Positions 9,186 through 17,076 of a DNA stretch of 64,000 bases are shown in pieces (positions within the stretch are counted from its first letter, which is position 1; the number at the start of each line of letters is the position of its first letter). The position numbers and the translations under genes were made by a program. Below the pieces are notes generated by a model. It saw only the letters and a program-made list of their open reading frames with translations. It did not search any database and was not told the origin of the DNA. The stretch is from UBA4427 sp046351135 (GTDB lineage Bacteria > Myxococcota_A > UBA9160 > UBA4427): the NCBI GenBank assembly GCA_046351135.1, contig JAXLZA010000002.1, positions 248,001 to 312,000 on the forward strand. Direction: 5' to 3'.

Positions 9186-9824
9186 TCAGCGCACCTTCTG
9201 CGCGCGGGCCTTCGCCCGCTGCCGCGCGGGTCGGGCCGCGAGCTTCGCGACGTAGCGCTGCAGCGCGGGGTAGGGGCCGATCTCGCCGCGCAGCTCGATC
9301 ATCTCGATGTACCAGCCCATCATGCAGTCGGCGGCGGTGAAGCGCGGGCCCGCCATCCACTCCTGCTTCGCGAGGATCTCGTCGAGGGCCTTGAAGAGTC
9401 GGTCCATCTCGCTGCGCGCCATGGCCGCGATCTGCGAGCTCCCGACGGGCCCGCACATGCCCGCCTTCTCGAAGTGGTCGAGCAGCATTGGCAGCATCGC
9501 CGAGCCCTCGGCGAAGTGGAGCCACTGGAGATAGTCGGGCCAGTCCGGGTCGGTCGGCTTCGGCGCGAGCTGCGGTCGGCCGGGCTCCGAGCCGTAGCGA
9601 CCGACGACGTACTCGACGATCGCGCCGCTCTCGATCAGGATGCGGTCGCCGTCGCCGAGCATCGGCGCCTTCGCCAGCGGGTGGAGCGCCTTCATCTCGG
9701 CCGGCGCGCGCATCGTCTTGGGATCGCGATCGAAGGTGACGACCTGGTAGTCGAGGCCGAGCTCTTCGAGCAGCCAGATCACGCGATCGGAGCGGGAGGT
9801 CTCGAGGTGGTAGACGGTCAGCAT
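9186..9824 (-). CDS. Glutathione S-transferase family protein
   Basis: 212 residues. The N-terminal thioredoxin fold starts LTVYHLETSRSDRVIWLLEELGL, typical of GSTs. HPLAKAPML gives the cis-Pro (AP) and IESGAIVEYV is the glutathione gamma-Glu-binding SNAIxxY-type motif. The C-terminal helical domain has the N-capping box FTAADCMMGW. It would conjugate or reduce electrophiles with glutathione in the cytoplasm. The gene is convergent with the NTF2-like gene (27 bp) and lies downstream of hflX on the same strand. The C terminus is strongly basic (RPARQRAKARAQKVR). Confidence 0.9.
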   Translation of the reverse strand: MLTVYHLETSRSDRVIWLLEELGLDYQVVTFDRDPKTMRAPAEMKALHPLAKAPMLGDGDRILIESGAIVEYVVGRYGSEPGRPQLAPKPTDPDWPDYLQWLHFAEGSAMLPMLLDHFEKAGMCGPVGSSQIAAMARSEMDRLFKALDEILAKQEWMAGPRFTAADCMMGWYIEMIELRGEIGPYPALQRYVAKLAARPARQRAKARAQKVR

Positions 9825-9905
9825 GGGGCTTCTCCGATGGGGGGCGGCCGAACGATTCGGAACGCCGCGCGATTCTAGCCAGCCGGACGCGCGCCGCCGG
9901 GGGCG

Positions 9906-11438
9906 TCAGCCGCCGAGCTCCGTCCGCAGCTTCGCGAGGACCGAGGCACTCGCGCGCACGCGCAGGCGGACGCCGTCGGCCTCGTAGGCCTCGGCGAGGA
10001 CGGTGCCCTGCTCGTGGGCCATCGCGACGACCCGCGACGCGGCATAGGGGACGAGCAGCTCGACCTCCTCCATGTCGCGCTCGAAGAAGGCGACGATGCG
10101 CGCGCGCAGCGTCGCGACGTCCTCGGGCGAATGGGCCGAGAGCAGCAGCGCCTCGGGGTAGGCCTTCGTGACGCGGACGCGCGTCAGCTCGTCGAGGCGA
10201 TCCGCCTTGTTCAGCACGATCAGGTGCGGGTTCTCGTCGGCGCCGATCGAGGCGAGCACCTCGCGCGTGACGTCGATCTGGGACTGGAAGGCGGGATCCG
10301 AGGCGTCGACGACGTGGACGAGCAGGCTGCAGTCGCGGGCCTCCTCGAGGGTCGAGCGGAAGCTCGCGACGAGGTCGTGGGGGAGGTGTTTGATGAAGCC
10401 GACGGTGTCCGAGACGAGGACGCGGGTCGCGGTCTCGGGCTTCAGCGTCCGCACCGTCGTTCCGAGCGTCGCGAAGAGCTTGTCCTCGACGAGCACGCCG
10501 CTGCCCGTCAGGGCGCGCATCCACGAGGACTTGCCGGCGTTGGTGTAGCCGACGAGGGCGACGGTGTTCACGTCCTCGCGGCGCTTGCGGCGCGTCCCCG
10601 ACTCGCGCTCGATCGCGGCGAGCTCCTGGCGCAGCTCGGCGATGCGGTCGCGGACCTTGCGGCGGTCGAGCTCGCTCGCCGACTCGCCCGCGCCGCGGCC
10701 GCCGATGCCACCGCCCTGGCGATCGCGGCCGCCGCCCGTCTCGCGCAGGCGCGGCGCCATGTACTCGAGCCGCGCGATCTCGACCTGCAGCCGCGCCTCG
10801 CGACTGCGCGCATGCCGCTGGAAGATCGCCAGGATCACCGCCGTCCGGTCGAGCACCTCGACGCCCGTCGCCCGCTCGAGATTGCGGGACTGGGAGGGCG
10901 AGATGTCCTGGTCGACGAGCACGATCGTGGCCCGGGGCTCGCCGCGCGCCTCCGCATCGGCGTCGTCGAGACCGTCCTCGTCGTCGAAGCCGTCTTCGTC
11001 CTCGGCCTCGTCTTCCCGCTCGCCGCGCGCCCGGCGTGCCGCGGCCCGGCTCCGCGCGCGGGCGAGGTCGAGCAGTCCGTCCTCGCGGGCGACGGAGGCC
11101 TCCGCGTCGCCGTCGAGCGCCTCGTCGTCGGTCTCGTCGCCGCGTCCGGTCCCGCGCTCGTCCTCGTCGTCTTCGTCGTCCTTCGAATCGACCTTGCCCT
11201 GGATGATGCCCGTGCCGCCCGTCCAGCGCGCGAGCTCGACGAGCTTGCCCGAGCCGACGACGGCGCCGGGGGCCAGGCGGGCGCGGCGCTGGGTGACCCG
11301 GCCGACGACCTCGAAGCCGAGGGTGGTCGCGAGGCGCTCGAGCTCGTCGAGGGAGGAGCGGAAGTCCCCGTCCGACATCGTCGGGAGCTGGACGCCGAGC
11401 AGGACGGCGCGCGGTCGGGGCTTTTCGGTGGTGGCCAT
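9906..11438 (-). CDS. hflX: GTPase HflX with acidic insertion
   Basis: 510 residues from the ATG at 11438, where the HflX N-terminal domain begins (PRAVLLGVQL). The frame remains open upstream, but that part looks like non-coding shadow. HflX is a ribosome-associated GTPase that splits stalled 70S ribosomes. The N-terminal domain is split by about 100 extra residues (72-170) rich in Asp, Glu and Arg, placed between GSGKLVELARWTGG and ATIVLVDQDISPSQ. The coiled hairpin (LQVEIARLEY) follows, then the G domain with G1 GYTNAGKS (297-304), G3 DTVGF (344-348) and G4 NKAD (410-413), and a C-terminal domain. Catalytic parts look intact. The insertion is unlike the family and may be a disordered regulatory or ribosome-contacting loop. 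Confidence 0.93.
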   Translation of the reverse strand: MATTEKPRPRAVLLGVQLPTMSDGDFRSSLDELERLATTLGFEVVGRVTQRRARLAPGAVVGSGKLVELARWTGGTGIIQGKVDSKDDEDDEDERGTGRGDETDDEALDGDAEASVAREDGLLDLARARSRAAARRARGEREDEAEDEDGFDDEDGLDDADAEARGEPRATIVLVDQDISPSQSRNLERATGVEVLDRTAVILAIFQRHARSREARLQVEIARLEYMAPRLRETGGGRDRQGGGIGGRGAGESASELDRRKVRDRIAELRQELAAIERESGTRRKRREDVNTVALVGYTNAGKSSWMRALTGSGVLVEDKLFATLGTTVRTLKPETATRVLVSDTVGFIKHLPHDLVASFRSTLEEARDCSLLVHVVDASDPAFQSQIDVTREVLASIGADENPHLIVLNKADRLDELTRVRVTKAYPEALLLSAHSPEDVATLRARIVAFFERDMEEVELLVPYAASRVVAMAHEQGTVLAEAYEADGVRLRVRASASVLAKLRTELGG

Positions 11439-11610
11439 CGGGTCTGCGATTCCGGTCCGGGCCGGCGTCGGCCGACGCCGGATCGGGGCCGAGCGCGAGC
11501 GCCGAGGCGCGGCCAGCATAGCGGTTCGGGGCGGGGAACGCGCCGTGCGGGCGCCTGTCTCGTCGGAAACCGACGGGTTACCGTTGCGGGACCCAGAAGG
11601 AGGTCGTCCG

Positions 11611-12159
11611 ATGCTCGACTTTTCCGTGTCCCATACCCTCGCCCCCGTCGACGCCCGGATCGCCGAGACGACCAACCCGCGGCATCGCGCCCTGCTCCAG
11701 AACTTCCGTGAGCACCTGCTGGCCGAGATCGCCGGCGACGTCGATGCGATCATGAAGACGCAGTGCGCGGATCCCCAGTACCACTTCTTCGGGGCGGGCC
11801 AGGGCGACACGGGGCCGAAGGGCGGGAAGGCGGTGCGCGGGTTCTACGAGAACATCTTCAACCTCGGCTACAACAAGCTCCGCTACGTCATCGACCGCTT
11901 CATCATCGACGACCGCGGGCTGTTCCACGAAGGCTGGATGCACATCGTGTTTCCGGGCCGGGCGCTCCAGGCGATGGGCATCCCGTGCGACGATCCGGCC
12001 GGTCATTACGTCTACTCGTATCGCACGGCGGCGATCTTCCACTACGACGAGCAGGGCAACTGCACCGGCGAGGACACCTACAGCGACGGTGCGCTCACGC
12101 CCGAGCGCCTGCGCAAGCTCACGCCCGAGGAGATCGCGACCCTGCCGCGCAGCCTCTGA
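11611..12159 (+). CDS. NTF2-like protein
   Basis: 182 residues from ATG 11611, preceded by a strong AGAAGGAGG site. The helical N terminus (RHRALLQNFREHLLAEIAGDVDAIMKT) is followed by the curved-sheet pattern QYHFFG, GPKGGKAVRGFYENIF, LRYVIDRFIIDD, HEGWMHIVF and YRTAAIFHYD, as in SnoaL/NTF2-like proteins. No signal peptide. It is divergent from hflX and convergent with a sulfotransferase. The pocket residues cannot be assigned, so isomerase, dehydratase or ligand-binding roles are all open. Confidence 0.78.
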   Translation: MLDFSVSHTLAPVDARIAETTNPRHRALLQNFREHLLAEIAGDVDAIMKTQCADPQYHFFGAGQGDTGPKGGKAVRGFYENIFNLGYNKLRYVIDRFIIDDRGLFHEGWMHIVFPGRALQAMGIPCDDPAGHYVYSYRTAAIFHYDEQGNCTGEDTYSDGALTPERLRKLTPEEIATLPRSL

Positions 12160-12219
12160 TCGCGGGCCGCGCTTCGGGCCCGTCGTCGGGGCGGAGCGCG
12201 ACCGGAGCGCGGGGCGCGT

Positions 12220-13047
12220 CTAGACCTCGTAGCCGAAGCGCAGGAGTGCTTCGCGATGGCGGTCGCTCGCCGCGAGCATCTCCGGCGAGCGATCGAGGCG
12301 CCCCCGCCCGAGCCCCGGCGAAGGCTTCACCGACGCGGCGATCCGGGCCACCGTCTCCCGCGGCAGCGGGCGTTTCAGGAAGTCGAGCAGGCGCTCGAGC
12401 TCGCTCGTCGGGTCCGCGCAGAGATCCTCGTACCGGATCCGCAGGGCACGCGATCCCAGCAGGCGCTCCGACGCCTCGAGCGCCCGCAGGTTGCCACGGG
12501 CCCAGAGCTCGAGCTGGTCGTCGATGGGACGGCCGGTGCGGTGCTCGCCGAGGATCGTGCGGCCGTGGTCGTCGAGCAGGAAGTTGTTCTGCGAGAGCGC
12601 CATGTCGCGGCCGTCGCGCAGGAGATGGACGAAGCGAAGGCCCGGATGACGCGCGGTGAAGAAGGGCAGCAGCCACATCGAGCGCGGATTCTTCCAGCCC
12701 CAGTCGTCGCGATCGTCCGGAATCCCGCTGCGGTGGGCCCGGATCAGGCGGTGGTAGGCGTCGACGATCTCCGGCGCGGGATGCTCGGGGTCGCCGACGA
12801 GGGCATCGAAGTGGGCGTTCAGGAAGCGCCGCAGGTAGAGCGAGTCGTGGGTGTCGCGATCGAGATGGCGCCCCATGTAGACGCCGCTCGCGACGAGCAG
12901 CTCGACCACCGCGCGCGTCCCCGACCCGCCGAGGGCCGCGACCACGATCGGGGGGCTCGATCGCGTCGGATCGAGCGGCTTGCCCGATTGCAGCAAACGC
13001 GTACCGTGGAAACGCGCTCGGCGGATCAGCTTCTGGACGGGATTCAT
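12220..13047 (-). CDS. Sulfotransferase family protein
   Basis: 275 residues. The start is the ATG at 13047. AALGGSGTRAVVELL near the N terminus is the 5'-phosphosulfate loop that binds PAPS, and VHLLRDGRDMALS is the 3'-phosphate-binding motif (R-D-x-R-D). RIRYEDLCADPTSELERLLDFL is the conserved late segment of Sulfotransfer_1/3 proteins. It would transfer sulfate from PAPS to a hydroxyl acceptor, perhaps a lipid or sugar. It is divergent from the NTF2-like gene at 13194 and is not closely related by eye to the second sulfotransferase at 17077. Confidence 0.85.
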   Translation of the reverse strand: MNPVQKLIRRARFHGTRLLQSGKPLDPTRSSPPIVVAALGGSGTRAVVELLVASGVYMGRHLDRDTHDSLYLRRFLNAHFDALVGDPEHPAPEIVDAYHRLIRAHRSGIPDDRDDWGWKNPRSMWLLPFFTARHPGLRFVHLLRDGRDMALSQNNFLLDDHGRTILGEHRTGRPIDDQLELWARGNLRALEASERLLGSRALRIRYEDLCADPTSELERLLDFLKRPLPRETVARIAASVKPSPGLGRGRLDRSPEMLAASDRHREALLRFGYEV

Positions 13048-13193
13048 CCGGGGGCTCCCTGCCCGATCGGGAGACGGGGCGGCGTGATCGCAAGCATGCC
13101 GCAGCCTGCCACAGAATGGATCGGATCGGCGGCGATCCGATCCGGGCAAACGACGCCTGGCCGAATCTGGGCGCGATCCGGGAGGACGAGGCG

Positions 13194-13619
13194 ATGGGAG
13201 TCGAGCAGAACCAGGCGAAGGTGCGTGCCTACTTCGATGCGATCGAGCGCGGGGATCGGGACGGCCTCGTGGCGCTCTTCCATCCCGAGCTGCGCTGGCG
13301 CGTGCCGAAGGGGGCGATCGCACCCTACGGCGGGATGCACCACGGGGCCGCGAAGATCGCCGACATGATGCTCGGCGCGGTCGGGACGGCCTTCGTCCCC
13401 GGGACCCAGCGGGTCGAGGTCCGCCTGATGATGGGGTCGGGCGACGTCGTGATCGCCGAGACGCGGATGACGGCGAAGCGGCCGGCTCGGGGCGGGAAGC
13501 CGGTCCCCGACTACGAGAACGACTATGTCTTCGTCGTGGAGTTCGAGGGCGACCGGATCGTCGAGATCCGCGAGCACGTCGACACACGCCATGCGGCCGA
13601 GGCCTTCGGCGGCGCCTGA
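13194..13619 (+). CDS. NTF2-like (SnoaL-type) protein
   Basis: 141 residues, the canonical SnoaL size. ATG 13194 has a GGAGG site 8 nt upstream. The motif order is typical: QNQAKVRAYFDAIERGDRDGLVALFHPELRWRVP (helix, D-G-L-x-A-L-F-x-P), MHHGAAKIADMM, then strands ending DYVFVVEFEGDRIVEIREHVDTRHA. Members of this subgroup often carry annotations as ketosteroid-isomerase-like or limonene-epoxide-hydrolase-like. It lies 124 bp upstream of a same-strand SDR and may be co-expressed with it. Confidence 0.85.
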   Translation: MGVEQNQAKVRAYFDAIERGDRDGLVALFHPELRWRVPKGAIAPYGGMHHGAAKIADMMLGAVGTAFVPGTQRVEVRLMMGSGDVVIAETRMTAKRPARGGKPVPDYENDYVFVVEFEGDRIVEIREHVDTRHAAEAFGGA

Positions 13620-13743
13620 GACCGTCCGCCGCCGAGCCCGCGCCGAGTGCGCGGAGTTCGCCCGTCTGCTTTCCTGGGGACGCCGGCGCGTTCGGCGCGG
13701 CGCATCGAAGCCGTCGATCGGGGCCGTGCGAGGAGGTCGGAAG

Positions 13744-14598
13744 ATGGGCAGCTTGTCGGGACGCGTAGCCTTCATCACGGGGGCGAGTCGGGGCATCGGG
13801 CGGGCGATCGCCCTGCGCTTCGCTTCGGAGGGAGCCTCGGTCGTCGTCAACGCCTCGCGCGCAGGGGCCCATGGCCGGCTGAAGGGGACCCTCGAGGAGA
13901 CCGTGGCCGAGATCCAGGCGCAGGGCGGCCAGGCGGCGGCGGTCGTCTGTGACTTGACGGATCCCGCGGCGCGGGAGGGGCTGGTCGAGCGGGCGAGCGC
14001 GCCCTTCGGTGCCGTCGACGTCCTCGTCAACAACGCGGCCGCCGGCATCATGAAGCTCCCGAGCCGGACGACGAACACCGATCGCAGCCGCATGTTCGAG
14101 CTGAACGTGAACGCCCCCGTCGACCTCGCCCAGCAGGCCATCCCCGGCATGAAGGAGAAGGGCGCGGGCTGGATCCTCAACATCGGCAGCGCCACGTCGC
14201 GCCAGCCCGCGATCCCCTACCGCGACTCGAAGGAGTCGGCCTGGATCATTGGTGCCTACGGGGCCACCAAGGCCGCGCTCGACCGCTACACCCAGGCCCT
14301 CGCCCACGAGCTGTTCGAGCACGAGATCTTCGTCAACTGCATGGCACCGACCTCGATCGTCCTGACGAGCGGCGCCGAGTACGTCCGCGACATCGCGCGC
14401 AAGAATCCCGACTGGGTCGAGCCGGTCGAGATGATGGCCGAGGGCGCGCTCGAGCTCTGCAGCGGCCGCCACGTCGGTCGGGTCGTCTACAGCCGCGACA
14501 TCCTGCACGAGACCGCCCGCAAGGTGCGCAGCCTCGACGGGAAGCGGGTGCTCGGAGACGCCTTCCTGCTGGCGGACCCCGAAGCACCCGGGGCCTGA
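13744..14598 (+). CDS. Short-chain dehydrogenase/reductase
   Basis: 284 residues. It has the classical SDR Rossmann start TGASRGIGR (12-20), the structural NNAAAG (96-101), a Ser-containing strand NIGSATS (146-152), and the catalytic pair Tyr172 and Lys176 in AYGATK. About ten extra residues lie between the Ser strand and the Tyr (PAIPYRDSKESAW), so the Ser-Tyr spacing is wider than usual. GSVG-type C-terminal elements give way to GALELCSGRHVGRVVYSRDIL, a form common in actinobacterial and deltaproteobacterial SDRs linked to lipid breakdown. Substrate unknown. An NTF2-like gene lies just upstream. Confidence 0.92.
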   Translation: MGSLSGRVAFITGASRGIGRAIALRFASEGASVVVNASRAGAHGRLKGTLEETVAEIQAQGGQAAAVVCDLTDPAAREGLVERASAPFGAVDVLVNNAAAGIMKLPSRTTNTDRSRMFELNVNAPVDLAQQAIPGMKEKGAGWILNIGSATSRQPAIPYRDSKESAWIIGAYGATKAALDRYTQALAHELFEHEIFVNCMAPTSIVLTSGAEYVRDIARKNPDWVEPVEMMAEGALELCSGRHVGRVVYSRDILHETARKVRSLDGKRVLGDAFLLADPEAPGA

Positions 14599-14757
14599 CC
14601 CCGATCCGGCCGATCGCGGCCTCCCGTGCGATCCGAAATCTCCGCGTCGGTCGATATCCCCTGGTGAGTGGGCGCGTCCTCGGACTCGAGGAGGCAGGCC
14701 GCCGTCGCCGGGTCGATTCGAGAACCGGGCGCCCGGCCTTCCCGCTTGGGAGGGGTG

Positions 14758-15321
14758 ATGGCGGCTTCAATGCGGGGGGCGCGGGAGAGGGTGCTGCAGA
14801 CCGTCTGCTACGAGGGCGTGGGGATCGCCGTGATGACGCCCGTCTGCTCGGGGCTGGCCCTGCTCGAGCCGGGCCGATCGGCGGCGATGCTCGCCGCGGT
14901 CTCGCTCGCCGTGATGGCCTGGTCGCTGATCTTCAACACCGTCTTCGATCGGCTCGAGCTCGGCCTCACCGGTTGTCCCGCGAGCGATCGTCCGCACGGG
15001 CGGCGCCTCGTCCACGCCCTGATCTTCGAGGGGACGGCCGCCGTCGCGACCTGCCCGATCCTCGTCGCCTTCACCGACTGGAGCTACGCCGAGGCGCTCG
15101 GCGCGGACTTCGTGCTCTCGCTGCTCTATGCCGCCTACGGCTACGTCTTCCACTGGAGCTACGACCGATGGCGGCCCGTCACGGACGCCGCTCGGCCCGG
15201 GGCGGGGCGTGCGCCGGGATCGCCCGCGCCCCTCGCCGCGCGCAGCATCGCCGCGCCCGCCTCGGCTCATGCGTGCGTGCGCGCGTGCTCTCCGTACTTG
15301 CCGTCGATGCCCATGATGTGA
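14758..15321 (+). CDS. PACE-family multidrug efflux protein
   Basis: 187 residues from ATG 14758 (a second ATG at 14770 is possible). It has two repeated bacterial transmembrane pair domains. The first has ERVLQTVCYEG and WSLIFNTVFDRLE; the second has RLVHALIFEGTAAVATCPI and YAAYGYVFHWSYDRW. The conserved Arg, Glu, Asn and Asp-Arg residues fit the proteobacterial antimicrobial compound efflux (PACE) family, inner-membrane proton-driven exporters of biguanides and similar cations. The last 45 residues after YDRW are low-complexity and run antisense into the hemerythrin gene for 55 bp. PACE proteins normally stop near YDR..P, so this tail may be non-functional. Confidence 0.8.
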   Translation: MAASMRGARERVLQTVCYEGVGIAVMTPVCSGLALLEPGRSAAMLAAVSLAVMAWSLIFNTVFDRLELGLTGCPASDRPHGRRLVHALIFEGTAAVATCPILVAFTDWSYAEALGADFVLSLLYAAYGYVFHWSYDRWRPVTDAARPGAGRAPGSPAPLAARSIAAPASAHACVRACSPYLPSMPMM

Positions 15322-15665
15322 GCCGTCAGCCAGACCTCGAGGAAGGTGAAGAAGCCGTTGGGGAGCGGTCCCGTTCCCGCTTCGAAGGCACTCGCGTGCT
15401 CGCCGAGCTGCTTGATCAGGCTCGCGTGGATGTGCTTGTGGTTTGCCAGGCCGGGGTACCGGATCGACTCCATGTACGTCTCCTCCTCGCGGAAGTGGCG
15501 CACGGTGAAGTCCGACAGCGCCTTCAGCGCGCGTCGGATCTCGGTGCGATCCTCGCCGTCGACGCAGAGCTCGTGAAGTCGATTCATCAGCTCGATGAGG
15601 CGTTTGTGGGCAGCGTCCATCGGCTCGACGCCGACGCTGAGACGGGTGGTCCATTCGACGAACAT
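15267..15665 (-). CDS. Bacteriohemerythrin
   Basis: 132 residues. All seven diiron ligands of the hemerythrin fold are visible: His20 (DAAHKRL), His57 and Glu61 (HFREEE), His76 and His80 (HKHIH), His116 and Asp121 (HIMGID). The N-terminal VEWTTRLSVGVEPMDAAH is the standard bacteriohemerythrin opening. It should bind oxygen reversibly in the cytoplasm, for supply, storage or sensing. No fused methyl-accepting or GGDEF domain is present. The 3' end overlaps the convergent PACE gene by 55 bp. Confidence 0.95.
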   Translation of the reverse strand: MFVEWTTRLSVGVEPMDAAHKRLIELMNRLHELCVDGEDRTEIRRALKALSDFTVRHFREEETYMESIRYPGLANHKHIHASLIKQLGEHASAFEAGTGPLPNGFFTFLEVWLTAHIMGIDGKYGEHARTHA

Positions 15666-15793
15666 CGGGATCCTCCTTGCTCTGCGAATCGGAGTCGGAT
15701 GGAATCCGCTCGATGGCGATCCGCACGCGCCGCATCGCGGCGACGGAAGTGGGTCCCGGACGAGCCCGTTCGGCGGACCGGCTCGGCCGGGCG

Positions 15794-16591
15794 CTACCAG
15801 AGCTGGTCGGTGTACTTGTCGGTGCCGACGACGGTCCGGAAGAACGGCGCGGCGAAGCAGACGCGTCCGAGGCCCGCGCCTTCGATCGACCGGGCGTAGG
15901 CCGCGACGTCGGCGAAGGCGGCGGCGGGATCCCCTTCCAGGAAGGCGAGCTGCATGATGCGCTCGGGGCCGCCGGTGCCCGTCCCGAGATTCATCGGCGA
16001 GTTGCCGGTGATGGCGTCGCGCTGCTTCGGGCGCCAGGACGAGAGGCTCGCGATCCGGCTGCCGGGCGAGGTGATCGCCTTCGACTCGGCGGTGAAGCGG
16101 GTGAAGTCGGGCTCGGAGACGCCCTGCGCGCGATCGGTCGCGATCATCGCGAGGCCGGGATAGCCGTGCTCGAGAGCGAGCTGGACGGGGACGGGATCCG
16201 CATCGCGATAGGCGGTCGTCAGGTACTGGAAGAGGACCGTGTGGACGTGGGAGCGCTCGGCGAAGCCCCGGCCATTCGAGTAGAGCCAGTGGACCTGCTG
16301 GCCCGCCCAGTCCCAATGCTCCTGCTCGTGGCCGGCGAGGACCCAGTAGATCGAGACGTAGGAGCCCGCGTCGACGGGGTTCGCGACCTCGCCGCGGCCG
16401 TCGGAGATCCGGAGATCCTTGAGCGCCCGGGGCGCGACCCAGCGGCTGCCGGCGAAGAGCCAGGGGCCGATCATGCAGCCCGCGTAGAAGTGGTCGCGCT
16501 CGTACCAGCGGTTGTAGGCGACTTCGTGGCCCCGGTGGGGGTCCACGAGCGTGAGCAGCATTTCGCCGATCTGGATCGGACAGTCTTCCAT
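15794..16591 (-). CDS. EthD-like dimeric alpha/beta-barrel protein
   Basis: 265 residues. The N-terminal part (MLLTLVDPHRGHEVAYNRWYERDHFYAG) resembles the W..xH....G signature of EthD-type dimeric alpha/beta-barrel proteins. WVLAGHEQEHWDWAG and a second half (RIMQLAFLEGDPAAAFADVAAYARSIEGAGLGRVCFAAPF) may form a second ferredoxin-like unit. No signal peptide or metal motif is clear. Related unassigned proteins occur near ring- or terpenoid-degradation genes. It lies 128 bp upstream of the hemerythrin gene on the same strand and divergent from ppnP. Assigned by pattern only. Confidence 0.6.
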   Translation of the reverse strand: MEDCPIQIGEMLLTLVDPHRGHEVAYNRWYERDHFYAGCMIGPWLFAGSRWVAPRALKDLRISDGRGEVANPVDAGSYVSIYWVLAGHEQEHWDWAGQQVHWLYSNGRGFAERSHVHTVLFQYLTTAYRDADPVPVQLALEHGYPGLAMIATDRAQGVSEPDFTRFTAESKAITSPGSRIASLSSWRPKQRDAITGNSPMNLGTGTGGPERIMQLAFLEGDPAAAFADVAAYARSIEGAGLGRVCFAAPFFRTVVGTDKYTDQLW

Positions 16592-16787
16592 CGCGAGGTC
16601 TCCTGGCTGGGTCGCGGCCAGCGTAGCGCGCGCTGCGTGGGCGTCGCGGAGCGGTGGCCGGCCCCGGTCGGTCTTCGCCCGGAATCCCGCTAAGCTCGCG
16701 CGCCGGCGAGAAGGTCCCGGTCGCCCCGGCGGATCCGGCCCATGCGTGGGGCCGACCGCTCGACCCCATCGGACAGGAGCGAGCTGC

Positions 16788-17069
16788 GTGTTCAAGGTCA
16801 ACGAGTATTTCGACGGGAAGGTGAAGTCGATCGGCTTCCAGACGGCGACGCTGCCGGCGACGGTGGGCGTGATGGCGCCGGGGGAGTACGAGTTCGGGAC
16901 GAGCCAGAAGGAGACGATGACGGTCGTCTCGGGTGAGCTCGTCGTGAAGCTGCCGGGGCAGTCGAGCTGGCAGACCTTCGGTGCGGGGAAGTCCTTCGTG
17001 GTGCCGGCGAACGCGAAGTTCCAGCTGAAGGTCGCGGGCGACACCGCCTATCTCTGCACCTACGAGTGA
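16788..17069 (+). CDS. ppnP: Pyrimidine/purine nucleoside phosphorylase PpnP
   Basis: 93 residues from a GTG at 16788 with a GGAG site upstream. Nearly every conserved stretch of the PpnP (YaiE, DUF1255) cupin is present: NEYFDGKVKSIGFQ, ATVGVMAPGEYEFGT, KETMTVVSGEL, FVVPANAKFQLKV and the ending YLCTYE. PpnP phosphorolyses uridine, thymidine, adenosine, guanosine, inosine and xanthosine to base plus (deoxy)ribose-1-phosphate. The sulfotransferase gene begins 7 nt after its stop, so the two are probably co-transcribed although their functions do not obviously connect. Confidence 0.95.
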   Translation: MFKVNEYFDGKVKSIGFQTATLPATVGVMAPGEYEFGTSQKETMTVVSGELVVKLPGQSSWQTFGAGKSFVVPANAKFQLKVAGDTAYLCTYE

Positions 17070-17076
17070 GGGTCCC

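Noticed and set aside
14608..14621. GGCCG-ATCG-CGGCC hairpin after the SDR as terminator
   Set aside because: Only 5-bp stem and no T-run; such stems are frequent by chance at this GC content.
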